Assembly: GCF_003086295.3 (NCBI RefSeq)
Contig: NW_027255454.1
Location: 62,001 to 126,000 of the forward strand
Source: Arachis hypogaea
Taxonomy: Eukaryota; Streptophyta; Magnoliopsida; Fabales; Fabaceae
Direction: 5' to 3'
DNA: 64,000 nucleotides
Each line of letters starts with the position of its first letter. Within the stretch, counting starts at the first letter, position 1. Below the pieces are notes generated by a model, which saw only the letters and a list, made by a program, of their open reading frames with translations, had not been told where the DNA came from and did no database searches. The translations under genes were made by a program, and so were the position numbers. Below, one piece after another: positions 43,578 through 56,056 of the stretch.

Positions 43578-45478
43578 TGATGAGATATTTTGGAGGAAAA
43601 ATAAATTTCTCCCAAAATACACAAATCTAACCGGCAAGTGTACCGGGTCGTATCAAGTAATAAAAACTCACGGGAGTGAGGTCGATCCCACAGGGATTGA
43701 AGGATTGAGCAATTTTATCTTAGTGGTTAATTTAGTCAAGCGAATCAAGAATTGGTTGAGTGTTTTGTGACTTGCAGAAATTAAATTGCATTGAAGTAAA
43801 GAGAACAAGAAATAAATTGCTGAAACGTAAAGAACAAGAAATTAAATGGCAGAAACTTAGAGTGCAAGAAATGTAAATTGCGGAATCTTAATGTGCAAGG
43901 AATGTAAATTGCTTGAAATGTAAAGGGGATTGGGACGTGGATTTGCAGTAATTAAACAAGGAAAAGTTAAATTGCATCAAACAGAAGAGTAAAAGGGAAT
44001 TGGGATTGGATCAGATCTTATAGCAGAAAAGTAAATGAACATGGAAAGCAAGAAAAACAGAATGTAAATTGGAGATTTGGATCTCAGGACCCAGAGACTA
44101 GAAAATCAAGTCTAGATCTCAATGCCTTCCTAGATCCAACAAGAACAATTGCAAAGAAAATGTAAATTGCAAAGAAAAGAGATGAAGAGCAATTAACAGA
44201 AAATTAAATTCAATTATGCAGTGAGTAAAGCAGAGAGATCCAAGATTGAGATTGAAACAGAATTTCTTCAATTCTTCAATCCAAGATCCAAGACAAGTGT
44301 AATTGAAATTGAAAGCAATAAAACTAAGAGGAAGAGAAGTGAATTCTCCTTCCCCAAGACAAAGAAATTAAAGATCACTCAATATCCAAAGCTCTCCAAA
44401 AACTATTATGAAAATTCCAAAAAAAAGCTCCCCGAAGAACTTGAATTCTATCCTATTTATACACTTTCTTTAAATGATCTTCAAGCCTTGAGTTGGGCCT
44501 TTGCTCTTGGTGGAATTGGGTTGAAAGAGGCCTTGGTTGATTGCTCTTGAAGTTTGAAGAAGAACCAAAGTGAACCAATTGAACCGGGTTTGAGGTTAGC
44601 AAAAGTTGGACCAAAAGTTGGAGCTAAAGTTAGGGGTCTAACTTTGGCTCCAACTTTTCATAGCAGCCCACAAAACTTGCTGGTATGAACGTTGGTGCCA
44701 ACGTTAGGGGTCTAACTTTGACCCTAACGTTGGCCTTGCCTTGTGTGCTAGTGGCGCCAACGTTAGCCTCCAAGTTAGGGGTCTAACGTTGGCGCAAACT
44801 TTTGCTCCTCTCCCTTGTAATTCATGTGCCAACGTTAGCCTCAAAGTTAGGGGGCTAACGTTGGCGCAAACTTTTGGTGCCCAGGGAGGATTTCTTCATG
44901 CCAACGTTAGCCTCAAAGTTAGGGGGCTAACGTTGGCGCAAACTTTTGGTGCCCAGGGGTAAATTTCATGAGCCAACGTTAGCCTCAAAGTTAGGGGGCT
45001 AACGTTGGCGTAAACTTTTGGTACCCAGGGAATGCTTTTCAAGTTCCAACGTTAGCCTCCAAGTTAGGGGGCTAACGTTGGGGCTAACTTTTCAACCAAA
45101 AGTTTGTGCAAAAGTTTGATGCTAACTTTAGGTCCAGCTTCTTGCTTCCTGGTTCAATTTCACTTATTCCATTGTCTTCTCTTTACTCCTAGCTATTCCT
45201 TCTTGCTTCAACCCTTCTCCAAGCTTTCTTCACCTATAATTAATCAACCAAACACATCAAAGCTATGCTCAAAATCAAGAGATATTCATTCTTTCACAAT
45301 ATGCAACAAATATAGCATAAAACCTCATGAAATGGCATGAATTCATATATGGTTGATTCAATCAAGGGAAACATGAAAATCTACTCAATTAGCTTGCTTG
45401 TAGCTCAAGAAAGTGCATAATTCTAATGAAAACAAAAGAAAAAGACTAGTTAAAATAGGCTAGGATGACTTGTCATCA
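43578..45478 (-). repeat. Solo LTR E (1901 bp), TSD GCTGA
   Basis: Minus strand TGATGACAAGTCATCC ... AATATCTCATCA, the same LTR family as element D but with a longer U3 array (AACGTTAGCC ... GGCTAACGTT units, 44690-45100). Flanked by GCTGA at 43573-43577 and 45479-45483. TATA on the minus strand near 44452-44462. There is no internal domain. ORFs at 43477-43770, 44221-44550 and 44741-44962 are LTR or satellite readings. Confidence 0.92.
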
Positions 45479-48006
45479 GCTGACCCTCGTTCTTTAAATG
45501 ACGCTATCCCGAGGAGGACACCTAAAGGCGAGCCGTAATGCCCTCATCTTTGGCAAGCTCCACCGGTTTTTTTTTCACAGTTTTTTTTCCAGGTTTTTTT
45601 TTTTTTTTTTACGTTGTGCTGACCCACGTTCTTTAAATGACGCTATCCCGAGGAGGACACCTAAAGGCGAGCCGTAATGGCCTCATCTTTGGCAATCTCC
45701 TCCGGTTTTTTTTACAGTTTTTTTCCCGGTTTTTTTTTTTTTTATACGTTGTGCTGACCCTGGATCTTTAATTGACGCTATCCCGAGAAGGACACCTAAA
45801 GGCGAGCCGTAATGGCCTCATCTTTGTCAAGCTCCTCCGATTTTTTTCTCACAGTTTTATCTAGGTTTTTTCTCGGTTTTTTTTTACGTTGTACTGACCC
45901 TCGTTCTTTAAATGACGCTATCCCGAGGAGAAACCTAAAGGCGAGCCGTAATTGCCTTATCTTCCGCAGGTTCCTCCGGTTTTTTTTTCGTTGTGCTATC
46001 TCGAGGAGGACACATAAAGGCGAGCCGTAATGGCCTCATCTTCGGCAGGCTCCTCTGTTTTTCTTTTTTTTTTTACGTTGTGCTGACCCTCGTTCTTTAG
46101 TTGACGCTATCCCGAGGAGGACACCTTAAGGCGAGCCGTAATGGCGTCATCTTCGGCAGGCTCCCCCGGTTTTTTTTTACGTTGTGCTGACCCTCGTTCT
46201 TTAAATGACGCTATCCCGAGGAGGACACCTAAAGGCGAGCCGTAATGGCCTCATCTTTGGCAAGCTCCTCAGGTTTTTTTCACAGTTTTTTTTCCCCTTT
46301 TTTTTTTACGTTGTGCTGAACCTTGTTCTTTAAATGACGCTATCCTGAGGAGGACACCTAAAGGCGAGCCGTAATGGCCTCATCTTCGGCATGCTCCTCC
46401 GGTTTTTTTTTTTGTTTTTTTCACGTAGTGCTGACCCTCGTTCTTTAAATGACGCTATCCCGAGGAGGACACCTAAAGGCGAGCCGTAATGGCCTCATCT
46501 TCGGCAGGCTCCTCCTTTTTTACGTTGTGCTGACCCTCGTTCTTTAAATGACGCTATCCCGAGAAGGACACCTAAAGGCGAGCCATAATGGCCTCATCTT
46601 TGGCAAGCTCCTCCGATTTTTTCACAGTTTTTTTCCCTTTTTTTTTTTACGTTGTGCTGAACCTGGTTCTTTAAAAGACGCTATCCCGAGGAGGACACCT
46701 AAAGGCGAGCCGTAATGGCCTCATCTTTGGCAAGCTCCTCCGATTTTTTTCTCACAGTTTTTTCTAGGTTTTTTCTCGGTTTTTTTTTACGTTGTACTGA
46801 CCCTCGTTCTTTAAATGACGCTATCCCGAGGAGGACACCTAAAGGCGAGCTGTAATTGCCTCATCTTCGGCAGGTTCCTCCAATTTTTTTTGTTGTGCTA
46901 TCCCGTGGAGGACACCTAAAGGCTAGCCGTAACGACCTCATCTTCGGCAGGCTCCTTTGTTTTTTTTTACGTTGTGCTGACCCTCGTTCTTTAATTGACG
47001 CTATCCCGAGGAGGACACCTATAGGTGAGCCGTAATGGCCTCATCTTCGGCAGGCTCCTCCGATTTTTTTTTTACGTTGTGCTGACCCTCGTTCTTTAAA
47101 TGACGCTATCCCGAGGAGGACACATAAAGGCGAGCCGTAATGGCCTTATCTTTGGCAAGCTCCTCCGGTTTTTTTCACAGTTTTTTTCCCGGTTTTTTTT
47201 TTTTTACCTTGTGCTGAACCTGGTTCTTTTAAAGACGCTATCCCGAGGAGGACACCTAAAGGCGCGCCATAATGGCCTCATCTTTGGCAAGCTCCTCCGA
47301 TTTTTTTCTCACAGTTTTTTCTAGGTTTTTCTCGATTTTTTTTTTACTTTGTACTGACCCTCGTTCTTTAAATGACGCTATCCCGAGGAGGACACCTAAA
47401 GGCGAGCTGTAATTGCCTCATCTTCGGCAGGTTCCTCCGATTTTTTTATGTTGTGCTATCCCGAGGAGGACACCTAAAGGCGAGCCGTAACGGCCTCATA
47501 TTCGGCAGGCTCCTCTGTTTTTTTTTTTTTACGTTGTACTGACCCTCGTTCTTTAATTGACGCTATCCCGAGGAGGACACCTAAAGGTGAGCCTTAATGG
47601 CTTCATCTTCGGCAGGCTCCTCTGATTTTTTTTTTACGTTCTGCTGACCCTCGTTCTTTAAATGACGCTATCCCGAGGAGGACACCTAAAGGCGAGCCAT
47701 AATGGCCTCATCTTTGGCAAGCTCCTCCGGTTTTTTTCACGGTTTTTTTCCCGGTTTTTTTTTTTTTTTTTTTATACGTTGTGCTGACCCTGGTTCTTTA
47801 AATGACGCTATCCCGAGGAGGACACCTAAAGGCGAGCCGTAATGGCCTCATCTTTGGCAAGCTCCTCCGATTTTTTTCTCACAGTTTTTTCAAGGTTTTC
47901 TCTCAGTTTTTTTTTACGTTGTACTGACCCTCGTTCTTTAAATGACGCTATCCCGAGGAGGAAACCTAAAGGCGAGCCGTAATTGCCTCATCTTCGGCAG
48001 GTTCCT
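45479..48006. repeat. Satellite block S4 (about 2.5 kb)
   Basis: Same satellite; starts at GCTGACCC and ends within CAGGTTCCT at the solo LTR F target. Short monomers lacking the 24-bp segment occur near 45990, 46890 and 47450. Confidence 0.95.
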
Positions 48007-49744
48007 TGATGGGATATTTTTGTGGAGAAACGAATTTCTCCAAAACACCCAAACTTAACCGGCAAGTGCACCGGGTCGCATCAAGTAATAATAACTCACG
48101 GGAGTGAGGTCGATCCCACAGGGATTGAAGGATTGAGCAATTTTAGTTTAGTGGTTTATTTAGTCAAGCGAATCAAGATTTGGTTGAGAGATTTGTGATT
48201 TGCAGAATTTAAATTGCATAGAAAGTAAAGGGAATGGGTAATTGGCATGAAATTAAAGAGAACAGGAATTAAAGTGCTGAATCTTAAAGAACAAGAAATT
48301 AAATGGCAGAAACTTAGAACACAAGAAATGTAAATTGCAAAATCTTAAAGTGCAAGAAATGTAAATGGCTTAAATTGTAAAGGGAATAGGAAGTTGGATT
48401 TGCAGAAATTAAACAAGGAAATGTAAAATTGCAACAAGCAGAGAAATAGAAGAAGACTTGGATTGAATCGGATCTAAAACGGAAAAGTAAAATGAGCATG
48501 AAAAGCAGTAAACAGAAGATGTAAAATTGGAATTTAGATCTCAGGACCCAAGAGACTAGGAAACCAAGTCTAGATCTCAATGCCTTCCTAGATCTAACAA
48601 GAACAATTGCAAAAGAGATTGTAAATTGCAAAGAAAGTAGATGAAGAAGCAAGTAACCGAAACTGAAATTCAATTAAGCAGAAAATTAAACAAGATTCCA
48701 AGGTGAGATTGAAACAGAATTTCTTCAATTCTCCACCCAAAATCCAAGACAAGAAAAGTAAAGAGTGCTGGGCAAGAACAAGGATGAAGAGAGATCAATT
48801 CTTCTCCCAAATCCTCTTCAATTAAACAACAATGCTAACAAAAATAAAAGTGAGCTCTAAGCAAAACTCTAAAGAAAGCTATTCTGAAAAACTAAAAAGG
48901 AAGCTCTCTAAAAACTTAAATCCTATGCTATTTATACACTTTCTTCAAATGGTCTTCAAGCCTTCAATTGGGCCTTTGCTCTTGATGGAATTGGGTTGAT
49001 AGAGGCCTTGGTTAATTGCTCTTGGAGTATGGAGAAGAACCGAATTGAACCGGGTTGGAATCATGAAAGCTTGAGTAAAAGTTGGAGTAAAAGTTAGGGT
49101 CTAACTTTTGCTCCAACTTTTCACATCAGCACCCTTGTTTTGCTGATACCAACGTTGGGGCAAAAGTTAAGGGTCTAACTTTTGCTCCAACGTTGGCCTC
49201 CCCTTGGTTATTCATGGCGCCAACGTTAGCCAGAAAGTTAGGGGCTAACGTTGGCGCAAACTTTTGCTAGCCTAGGGAGAGTTTTTCAGGCGCCAACGTT
49301 AGCCAAAAAGTTAGGGGCTAACGTTGGCGCAAACTTTTGGTGCATCCAGGGAGTGTTTTTCATGCCAAAAGTTAGCCAAAAAGTTAGGGGCTAACTTTTG
49401 CTCCAGCTTTTGCTTCCTGGTTCATAATTAATTCAAGACTCAAGTCATTCCTCCTAGCCATTCCTTCTTGCATCAACCTTTCTCCAAGCTTTCTTCACCT
49501 ATCATTAATCAACCAAACACATCAAAGCTATGCTCAAAATTCATGAGATATTCATTCTTTCATAATATATGACAATTATAGCATAAAACCTCATGAAATA
49601 GCATGAATTCATACATGGTTGATTAAATCAAAGGAAACATGAAAATCTACCCAATTGGCTTGCTTTTGGCTCAAGAAAGTGCATAATTCAATTGAAAACA
49701 AAAGAAAAAGGCTAGTGAAACTAGGCTAAGATGACTTGTCATCA
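48007..49744 (-). repeat. Solo LTR F (1738 bp), TSD TTCCT
   Basis: Minus strand TGATGACAAGTCATC ... AAAAATATCCCATCA. Flanked by TTCCT at 48002-48006 and 49745-49749. It is related to D and E (shared 5' end, U5 block and AACGTTAGCC arms) but differs through most of its length. The U3 array is at about 49080-49410, with GCTAACGTT and AGTTAGGGGCTAAC units. TATA on the minus strand near 48927-48938. The frame at 48314-48673 is LTR sequence. Confidence 0.92.
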
Positions 49745-50528
49745 TTCCTCCGGTTTTTTTTTTTTTCGTTGTGCTATCCCGAGGAGGACACCTAAAGGCG
49801 AGCCGTAATGGCCTCATCTTCGGCAGGCTGTTCCGGTTTTTTTTTTTTTTTTTTACGTTGTGCTGACCCTCGTTCTTTAAATGACGCTATCCCGAGGAGG
49901 ACGCCTAAAGGCGAGCCATAATGGCCTCATCTTTGGCAAGCTCCTCCGGTTTTTTTCACAGTTTTTTTCCCGTTTTTTTTTTCGTTGTGCTGAACCTGGT
50001 TCTTTAAATGACGCTATCCCGAGGAGGACACCTAAAGGCGAGCCGTAATGGCCTCATCTTTGGCAAGCTCCTCCGATTTTTTCTCACAGTTTTTTCTAGG
50101 TTTTTTCTCGGTTTTTTTTTTTACGTTGTACTGACCCTCGTTCTTTAAATGACGCTATCCCGAGGAGGACACCTAAAGGCGAGCTGTAATTGCCTCATCT
50201 TCGGCAGGTTCCTCCGATTTTTTTTTGTTGTGCTACCCCGAGGAGGACACCTAAAGGCTAGCCGTAACGGCCTCATCTTCGGCACGCTCCTCTGTTTTTT
50301 TTTTTACGTTGTGCTGACCCTCGTTCTTTAATTGACGCTTTCCCGAGGAGGACACCTATAGGTGAGCCGTAATAGCCTCATCTTCGGCAGGCTCCTCCGA
50401 TTTTTTTTTTTACGTTGTGCTGACCCTTGTTCTTTAAATGACGCTATCCCGAGGAGGACACCTAAAGGCGAGCCGTAATGGCCTCATCTTTGGCAAGCTC
50501 CTTCGGTTTTTTTCACAGTTTTTTTCCC

Positions 50529-50530
<2 letters not shown>

Positions 50531-50569
<39 letters not shown>

Positions 50570-50577
50570 GTTGTGCT
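50531..50577 (+). repeat. 47-nt T homopolymer in a satellite monomer
   Basis: The longest T tract in the array; most monomers have 8-20. It lies between TTTCCCGG and ACGTTGTGCTG. Its exact length is sensitive to sequencing error. Confidence 0.7.
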
Positions 50578-52108
50578 GACCCTGGTTCTTTAAATGACGC
50601 TATCCCGAGGAGGACACCTAAAGGCGAGCCGTAATGGCCTCATCTTTGGCAAGCTCCTCCGATTTTTTTTCTCACAGTTTTTTCAAGGTTTTTTCTCAGT
50701 TTTTTTTTTACGTTGTACTGACCCTCGTTCTTTAAATGACGCTATCCCGAGGAGGAAACCTAAAGGCGAGCCGTAATTGCCTCATCTTTGGCAGGTTCCT
50801 CCGGTTTTTTTTTTCGTTGTGCTATCCCGAGGAGGACACCTAAAGGCGAGCCGTAATGGCCTCATCTTCGGCAGGCTCCTCCGGTTTTTTTTTTTTTTTT
50901 TACGTTGTGCTGACCCTTGTTCTTTAAATGACGCTATCCCGAGGAGGACACCTAAAGGCGAGCCGTAATGGCCTCATCTTCGGCAAGCTCCTCCGGTTTT
51001 TTTCACAGTTTTTTCCCGTTTTTTTTTTTACCTTGTGCTGAACCTGGTTCTTTTAAAGGCGCTATCCCGAGGAGGACACCTAAAGGCGAGCCATAATGGC
51101 CTCATCTTTCGCAAGCTCCTCCGATTTTTTTCTCACAGTTTTTTCTAGGTTTTTTCTCGGTTTTTTTTTTTACGTTGTACTGTCCCTCGTTCTTTAAATG
51201 ACGCTATCCCGAGGAGGACACCTAAAGGCGAGCTGTAATTGCCTCATCTTCGGCAGGTTCCTCCGATTTTTTTTTGTTGTGCTCTCCCGAGGGGGACACC
51301 TAAAGGCTAGCCGTAACGGCCTCATCTTCGGCAGGCTCCTATGTTTTTTTTACGTTGTGCTGACCCTCGTTCTTTAATTGACGCTATCCCGAGGAGGACA
51401 CCTAAAGGCGAGCCATAATGGCCTCATCTTTGGCAAGCTCCTCCGATTTTTTTCACAGTTTTTTCCCTTTTTTTTTTACGTTGTGCTGAACCTAGTTCTT
51501 TAAAAGACGCTATCCCGAGGAGGACACCAAAAGGCGAGCCGTAATGGCCTCATCTTTGGCAAGCTCCTCCGATTTTTTTCTCACAGTTTTTTCTAGGTTT
51601 TTCTCAGTTTTTTTTTTTACGTTGTACTGACCCTCGTTCTTTAAATAACACTATCCCGAGGAGGACACCTAAAGGCGAGCTGTAATTGCCTCATCTTCGG
51701 CAGGTTCCTCCGATTTTTTTTTGTTGTGCTATCCCGAGGAGGACACCTAGAGACTAGCCGTAACGGCCTCATCTTCGGCAGGCTCCTCTGTTTTTTTTTT
51801 TTACGTTGTGCTGACCCTCGTTGTTTAATTGACGCTATCCCGAGGAGGACACCTAAAGGTGAGCCGTAATGGCCTCATCTTCGGCAGGCTCCTCCGATTT
51901 TTTTTTACGTTGTGCTAACCCTGGTTCTTTAAATGACGCTATCCCGAGGAGGACACCTAAAGGCGAGCCGTAATGGCCTCATCTTTGGCAAGCTCCTCCG
52001 ATTTTTTTCTCACAGTTTTTCAAGGTTTTTTCTCGATTTTTTTTTACGTTGTACTGACCCTCGTTCTTTAAATGATGCTATCCCGAGGAGGACACCTAAA
52101 GGCGAGCT

Positions 52109-54082
52109 GTAATTGCCTCATCATCGGCAGGTTCCTCCGATTTTTTTTTTTGTGCTATCCCGAGGAGGACACCTAAAGGCGAGCCGTAACGGCCTCATAT
52201 TCGGCAGGCTCCTCTGTTTTTTTTTTTTTTTACGTTGTGCTGACTCTCGTTGTTTAATTGACGCTATCCCGAGGAGGAAACCTAAGGGCGAGCCGTAATT
52301 GCCTCATCTTCGGCAGCTTCCTCCGTTTTTTTTTTTTCGTTGTGCTATCCCGAGGAGGACACCTAAAGGCGAGTTGTAATGGCCTCATCTTCGGCATGCT
52401 CCTCCGGTTTTTTTTTTTTTTTTTTTTACGTTGTGCTGGCCCTCGTTCTTTAAATGACGCTATCCCGAGGAGGACACCTAAAGGCGAGCCGTAATGGCCT
52501 CATCTTCGGCAAGCTCCTCCAGTTTTTTTCACAGTTTTTTCCCGTTTCTTTTTTTTTTACCTTGTGCTGAACCTGGTTCTTTTAAAGACGCTATCCCGAG
52601 GAGGACACCTAAAGGCGAGCCGTAATGGCCTCATCTTTGGCAAGCTCCTCCGATTTTTTTCTCACAGTTTTTTCTAGGTTTTTTCTCGGTTTTTTTTTTT
52701 ACGTTGTACTGACCCTCGTTCTTTAAATGACGCTATCCCGAGGAGGACACCTAAAGGTGAGCCGTAATGGCCTCATCTTCGGCAGGCTCCTCCGATTTTT
52801 TTTTACGTTGTGCTAACCCTCGTTCTTTAAATGACGTTATCCCGAGGAGGACACCTAAAGGCGAGCCGTAATGGCCTCATCTTTGGCAAGCTCCTCCGGT
52901 TTTTTCACAGTTTTTTTTCTTTTTTTTTTTTTACGTTGTGCTGACCCTCGTTCTTTAATTGACGCTATCCCGAGGAGGACACCTATAGGTGAGCTGTAGT
53001 GGCCTCATCTTCGGCAGACTCCTCCGATTTTTTTTTTTACGTTGTGCTGACCCTCGTTCTTTAAATGACGCTATCCCGAGGAGGACACCTAAAGGCGAGC
53101 CATAATGGCCTCATCTTTGGCAAGCTCCTGCGGTTTTTTCACAGTTTTTTTCCCGTTTTTTTTTCGTTGTGCTGAACCTGGTTCTTTAAATGACGCTATC
53201 CCGAGGAGGACACCTAAAGGCGAGCCGTAATGGCCTCATCTTTGGCAAGCTCCTCCGATTTTTTTCTCACAGTTTTTTCTACGTTTTTTCTCGGTTTTTT
53301 TTTACGTTGTACTGACCCTCAGTCTTTAAATGACGCTATCCCGAGGAGGACACCTAAAGGCGAGCTGTAATTGCCTCATCTTCGGCAGGTTCCTCCGATT
53401 TTTTTTTTGTTGTGCTACGCCGAGGAGGACACCTAAAGGCTAGCCGTAACAGCCTCATCTTCGGCACGCTCCTCTGTTTTTTTTTACGTTGTGCTGACCC
53501 TCGTTCTTTAATTGACGATATCCCGAGGAGGACACCTATAGGTGAGCCGTAATAGCCTCATCTTCGGCAGGCTCCTCCGATTTTTTTTTTACGTTGTGCT
53601 GACCCTCGTTGTTTAATTGACGCTATCCCGAGGAGGACACCTAAAGGTGAGCCGTAATGGCCTCATCTTCGGCAGGCTCCTCCGATTTTTTTTTACATTG
53701 TGCTGACCCTGGTTCTTTAAATGACGCTATCCCGAGGAGGACACCTAAAGGCGAGCCGTAATGGCCTCATCTTTGGCAAGCTCCTCCGATTTTTTCTCAC
53801 AGTTTTTTCAAGGTTTTTTCTCGATTTTTTTTTTACGTTGTACTGACCCTCGTTCTTTAAATGACGCTATCCCGAGGAGGACACCTAAAGGCGAGCTGTA
53901 ATTGCCTCATCATCGGCAGGTTCCTCCGATTTTTTTTTTGTTGTGCTATCCCGAGGAGGACACCTAAAGGCGAGCCGTAACGGCCTCATATTCGGCAGGC
54001 TCCTCTGTTTTTTTTTTTTACGTTGTGCTGACCCTCGTTGTTTAATTGACGCTATCCCGAGGAGGAAACCTAAGGGCGAGCC
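52109..54082. repeat. 1.97-kb tandem block in S5, first copy
   Basis: Rare variants in order (GACGTTATCCC 52833, GAGCTGTAGTGG near 52990, CTCAGTCTTTAAATG 53319, CTACGCCGAGG near 53415, TACATTGTGC 53694) recur 1973-1975 bp downstream. It ends in a hybrid monomer at 54083-54096. Confidence 0.85.
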
Positions 54083-56056
54083 GTAATTGCCTCATCATCG
54101 GCAGGTTCCTCCGATTTTTTTTTTTTGTGCTATCCCGAGGAGGACACCTAAAGGCGAGCCGTAACGGCCTCATATTCGGCAGGCTCCTCTGTTTTTTTTT
54201 TTTTTTACGTTGTGCTGACTCTCGTTGTTTAATTGACGCTATCCCGAGGAGGAAACCTAAGGGCGAGCCGTAATTGCCTCATCTTCGGCAGCTTCCTCCG
54301 TTTTTTTTTTTCGTTGTGCTATCCCGAGGAGGACACCTAAAGGCGAGTTGTAATGGCCTCATCTTCGGCATGCTCCTCCGGTTTTTTTTTTTTTTTTTTT
54401 TTACGTTGTGCTGGCCCTCGTTCTTTAAATGACGCTATCCCGAGGAGGACACCTAAAGGCGAGCCGTAATGGCCTCATCTTCGGCAAGCTCCTCCAGTTT
54501 TTTCACAGTTTTTTCCCGTTTCTTTTTTTTTACCTTGTGCTGAACCTGGTTCTTTTAAAGACGCTATCCCGAGGAGGACACCTAAAGGCGAGCCGTAATG
54601 GCCTCATCTTTGGCAAGCTCCTCCGATTTTTTTCTCACAGTTTTTTCTAGGTTTTTTCTCGGTTTTTTTTTTTACGTTGTACTGACCCTCGTTCTTTAAA
54701 TGACGCTATCCCGAGGAGGACACCTAAAGGTGAGCCGTAATGGCCTCATCTTCGGCAGGCTCCTCCGATTTTTTTTTACGTTGTGCTAACCCTCGTTCTT
54801 TAAATGACGTTATCCCGAGGAGGACACCTAAAGGCGAGCCGTAATGGCCTCATCTTTGGCAAGCTCCTCCGGTTTTTTCACAGTTTTTTTTTCTTTTTTT
54901 TTTTTACGTTGTGCTGACCCTCGTTCTTTAATTGACGCTATCCCGAGGAGGACACCTATAGGTGAGCTGTAGTGGCCTCATCTTCGGCAGACTCCTCCGA
55001 TTTTTTTTTTTACGTTGTGCTGACCCTCGTTCTTTAAATGACGCTATCCCGAGGAGGACACCTAAAGGCGAGCCATAATGGCCTCATCTTTGGCAAGCTC
55101 CTGCGGTTTTTTTCACAGTTTTTTTCCCGTTTTTTTTTTCGTTGTGCTGAACCTGGTTCTTTAAATGACGCTATCCCGAGGAGGACACCTAAAGGCGAGC
55201 CGTAATGGCCTCATCTTTGGCAAGCTCCTCCGATTTTTTTCTCACAGTTTTTTCTACGTTTTTTCTCGGTTTTTTTTTACGTTGTACTGACCCTCAGTCT
55301 TTAAATGACGCTATCCCGAGGAGGACACCTAAAGGCGAGCTGTAATTGCCTCATCTTCGGCAGGTTCCTCCGATTTTTTTTTGTTGTGCTACGCCGAGGA
55401 GGACACCTAAAGGCTAGCCGTAACAGCCTCATCTTCGGCACGCTCCTCTGTTTTTTTTTACGTTGTGCTGACCCTCGTTCTTTAATTGACGATATCCCGA
55501 GGAGGACACCTATAGGTGAGCCGTAATAGCCTCATCTTCGGCAGGCTCCTCCGATTTTTTTTTTTACGTTGTGCTGACCCTCGTTGTTTAATTGACGCTA
55601 TCCCGAGGAGGACACCTAAAGGTGAGCCGTAATGGCCTCATCTTCGGCAGGCTCCTCCGATTTTTTTTACATTGTGCTGACCCTGGTTCTTTAAATGACG
55701 CTATCCCGAGGAGGACACCTAAAGGCGAGCCGTAATGGCCTCATCTTTGGCAAGCTCCTCCGATTTTTTCTCACAGTTTTTTCAAGGTTTTTTCTCGATT
55801 TTTTTTTTACGTTGTACTGACCCTCGTTCTTTAAATGACGCTATCCCGAGGAGGACACCTAAAGGCGAGCTGTAATTGCCTCATCATCGGCAGGTTCCTC
55901 CGATTTTTTTTTTGTTGTGCTATCCCGAGGAGGACACCTAAAGGCGAGCCGTAACGGCCTCATATTCGGCAGGCTCCTCTGTTTTTTTTTTTTTACGTTG
56001 TGCTGACCCTCGTTGTTTAATTGACGCTATCCCGAGGAGGAAACCTAAGGGCGAGC
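54083..56056. repeat. 1.97-kb tandem block in S5, second copy
   Basis: Repeats the rare variants of 52109-54082. It begins in the shared 14 bases GTAATTGCCTCATC of a hybrid monomer. Differences from the first copy are mostly T-tract lengths. Confidence 0.85.

Noticed and set aside
44221..44550. Lys-rich ORF of 109 aa
   Set aside because: It lies wholly in solo LTR E, antisense to its R/U5 and TATA region, and the equivalent LTR D region has no such conserved frame.
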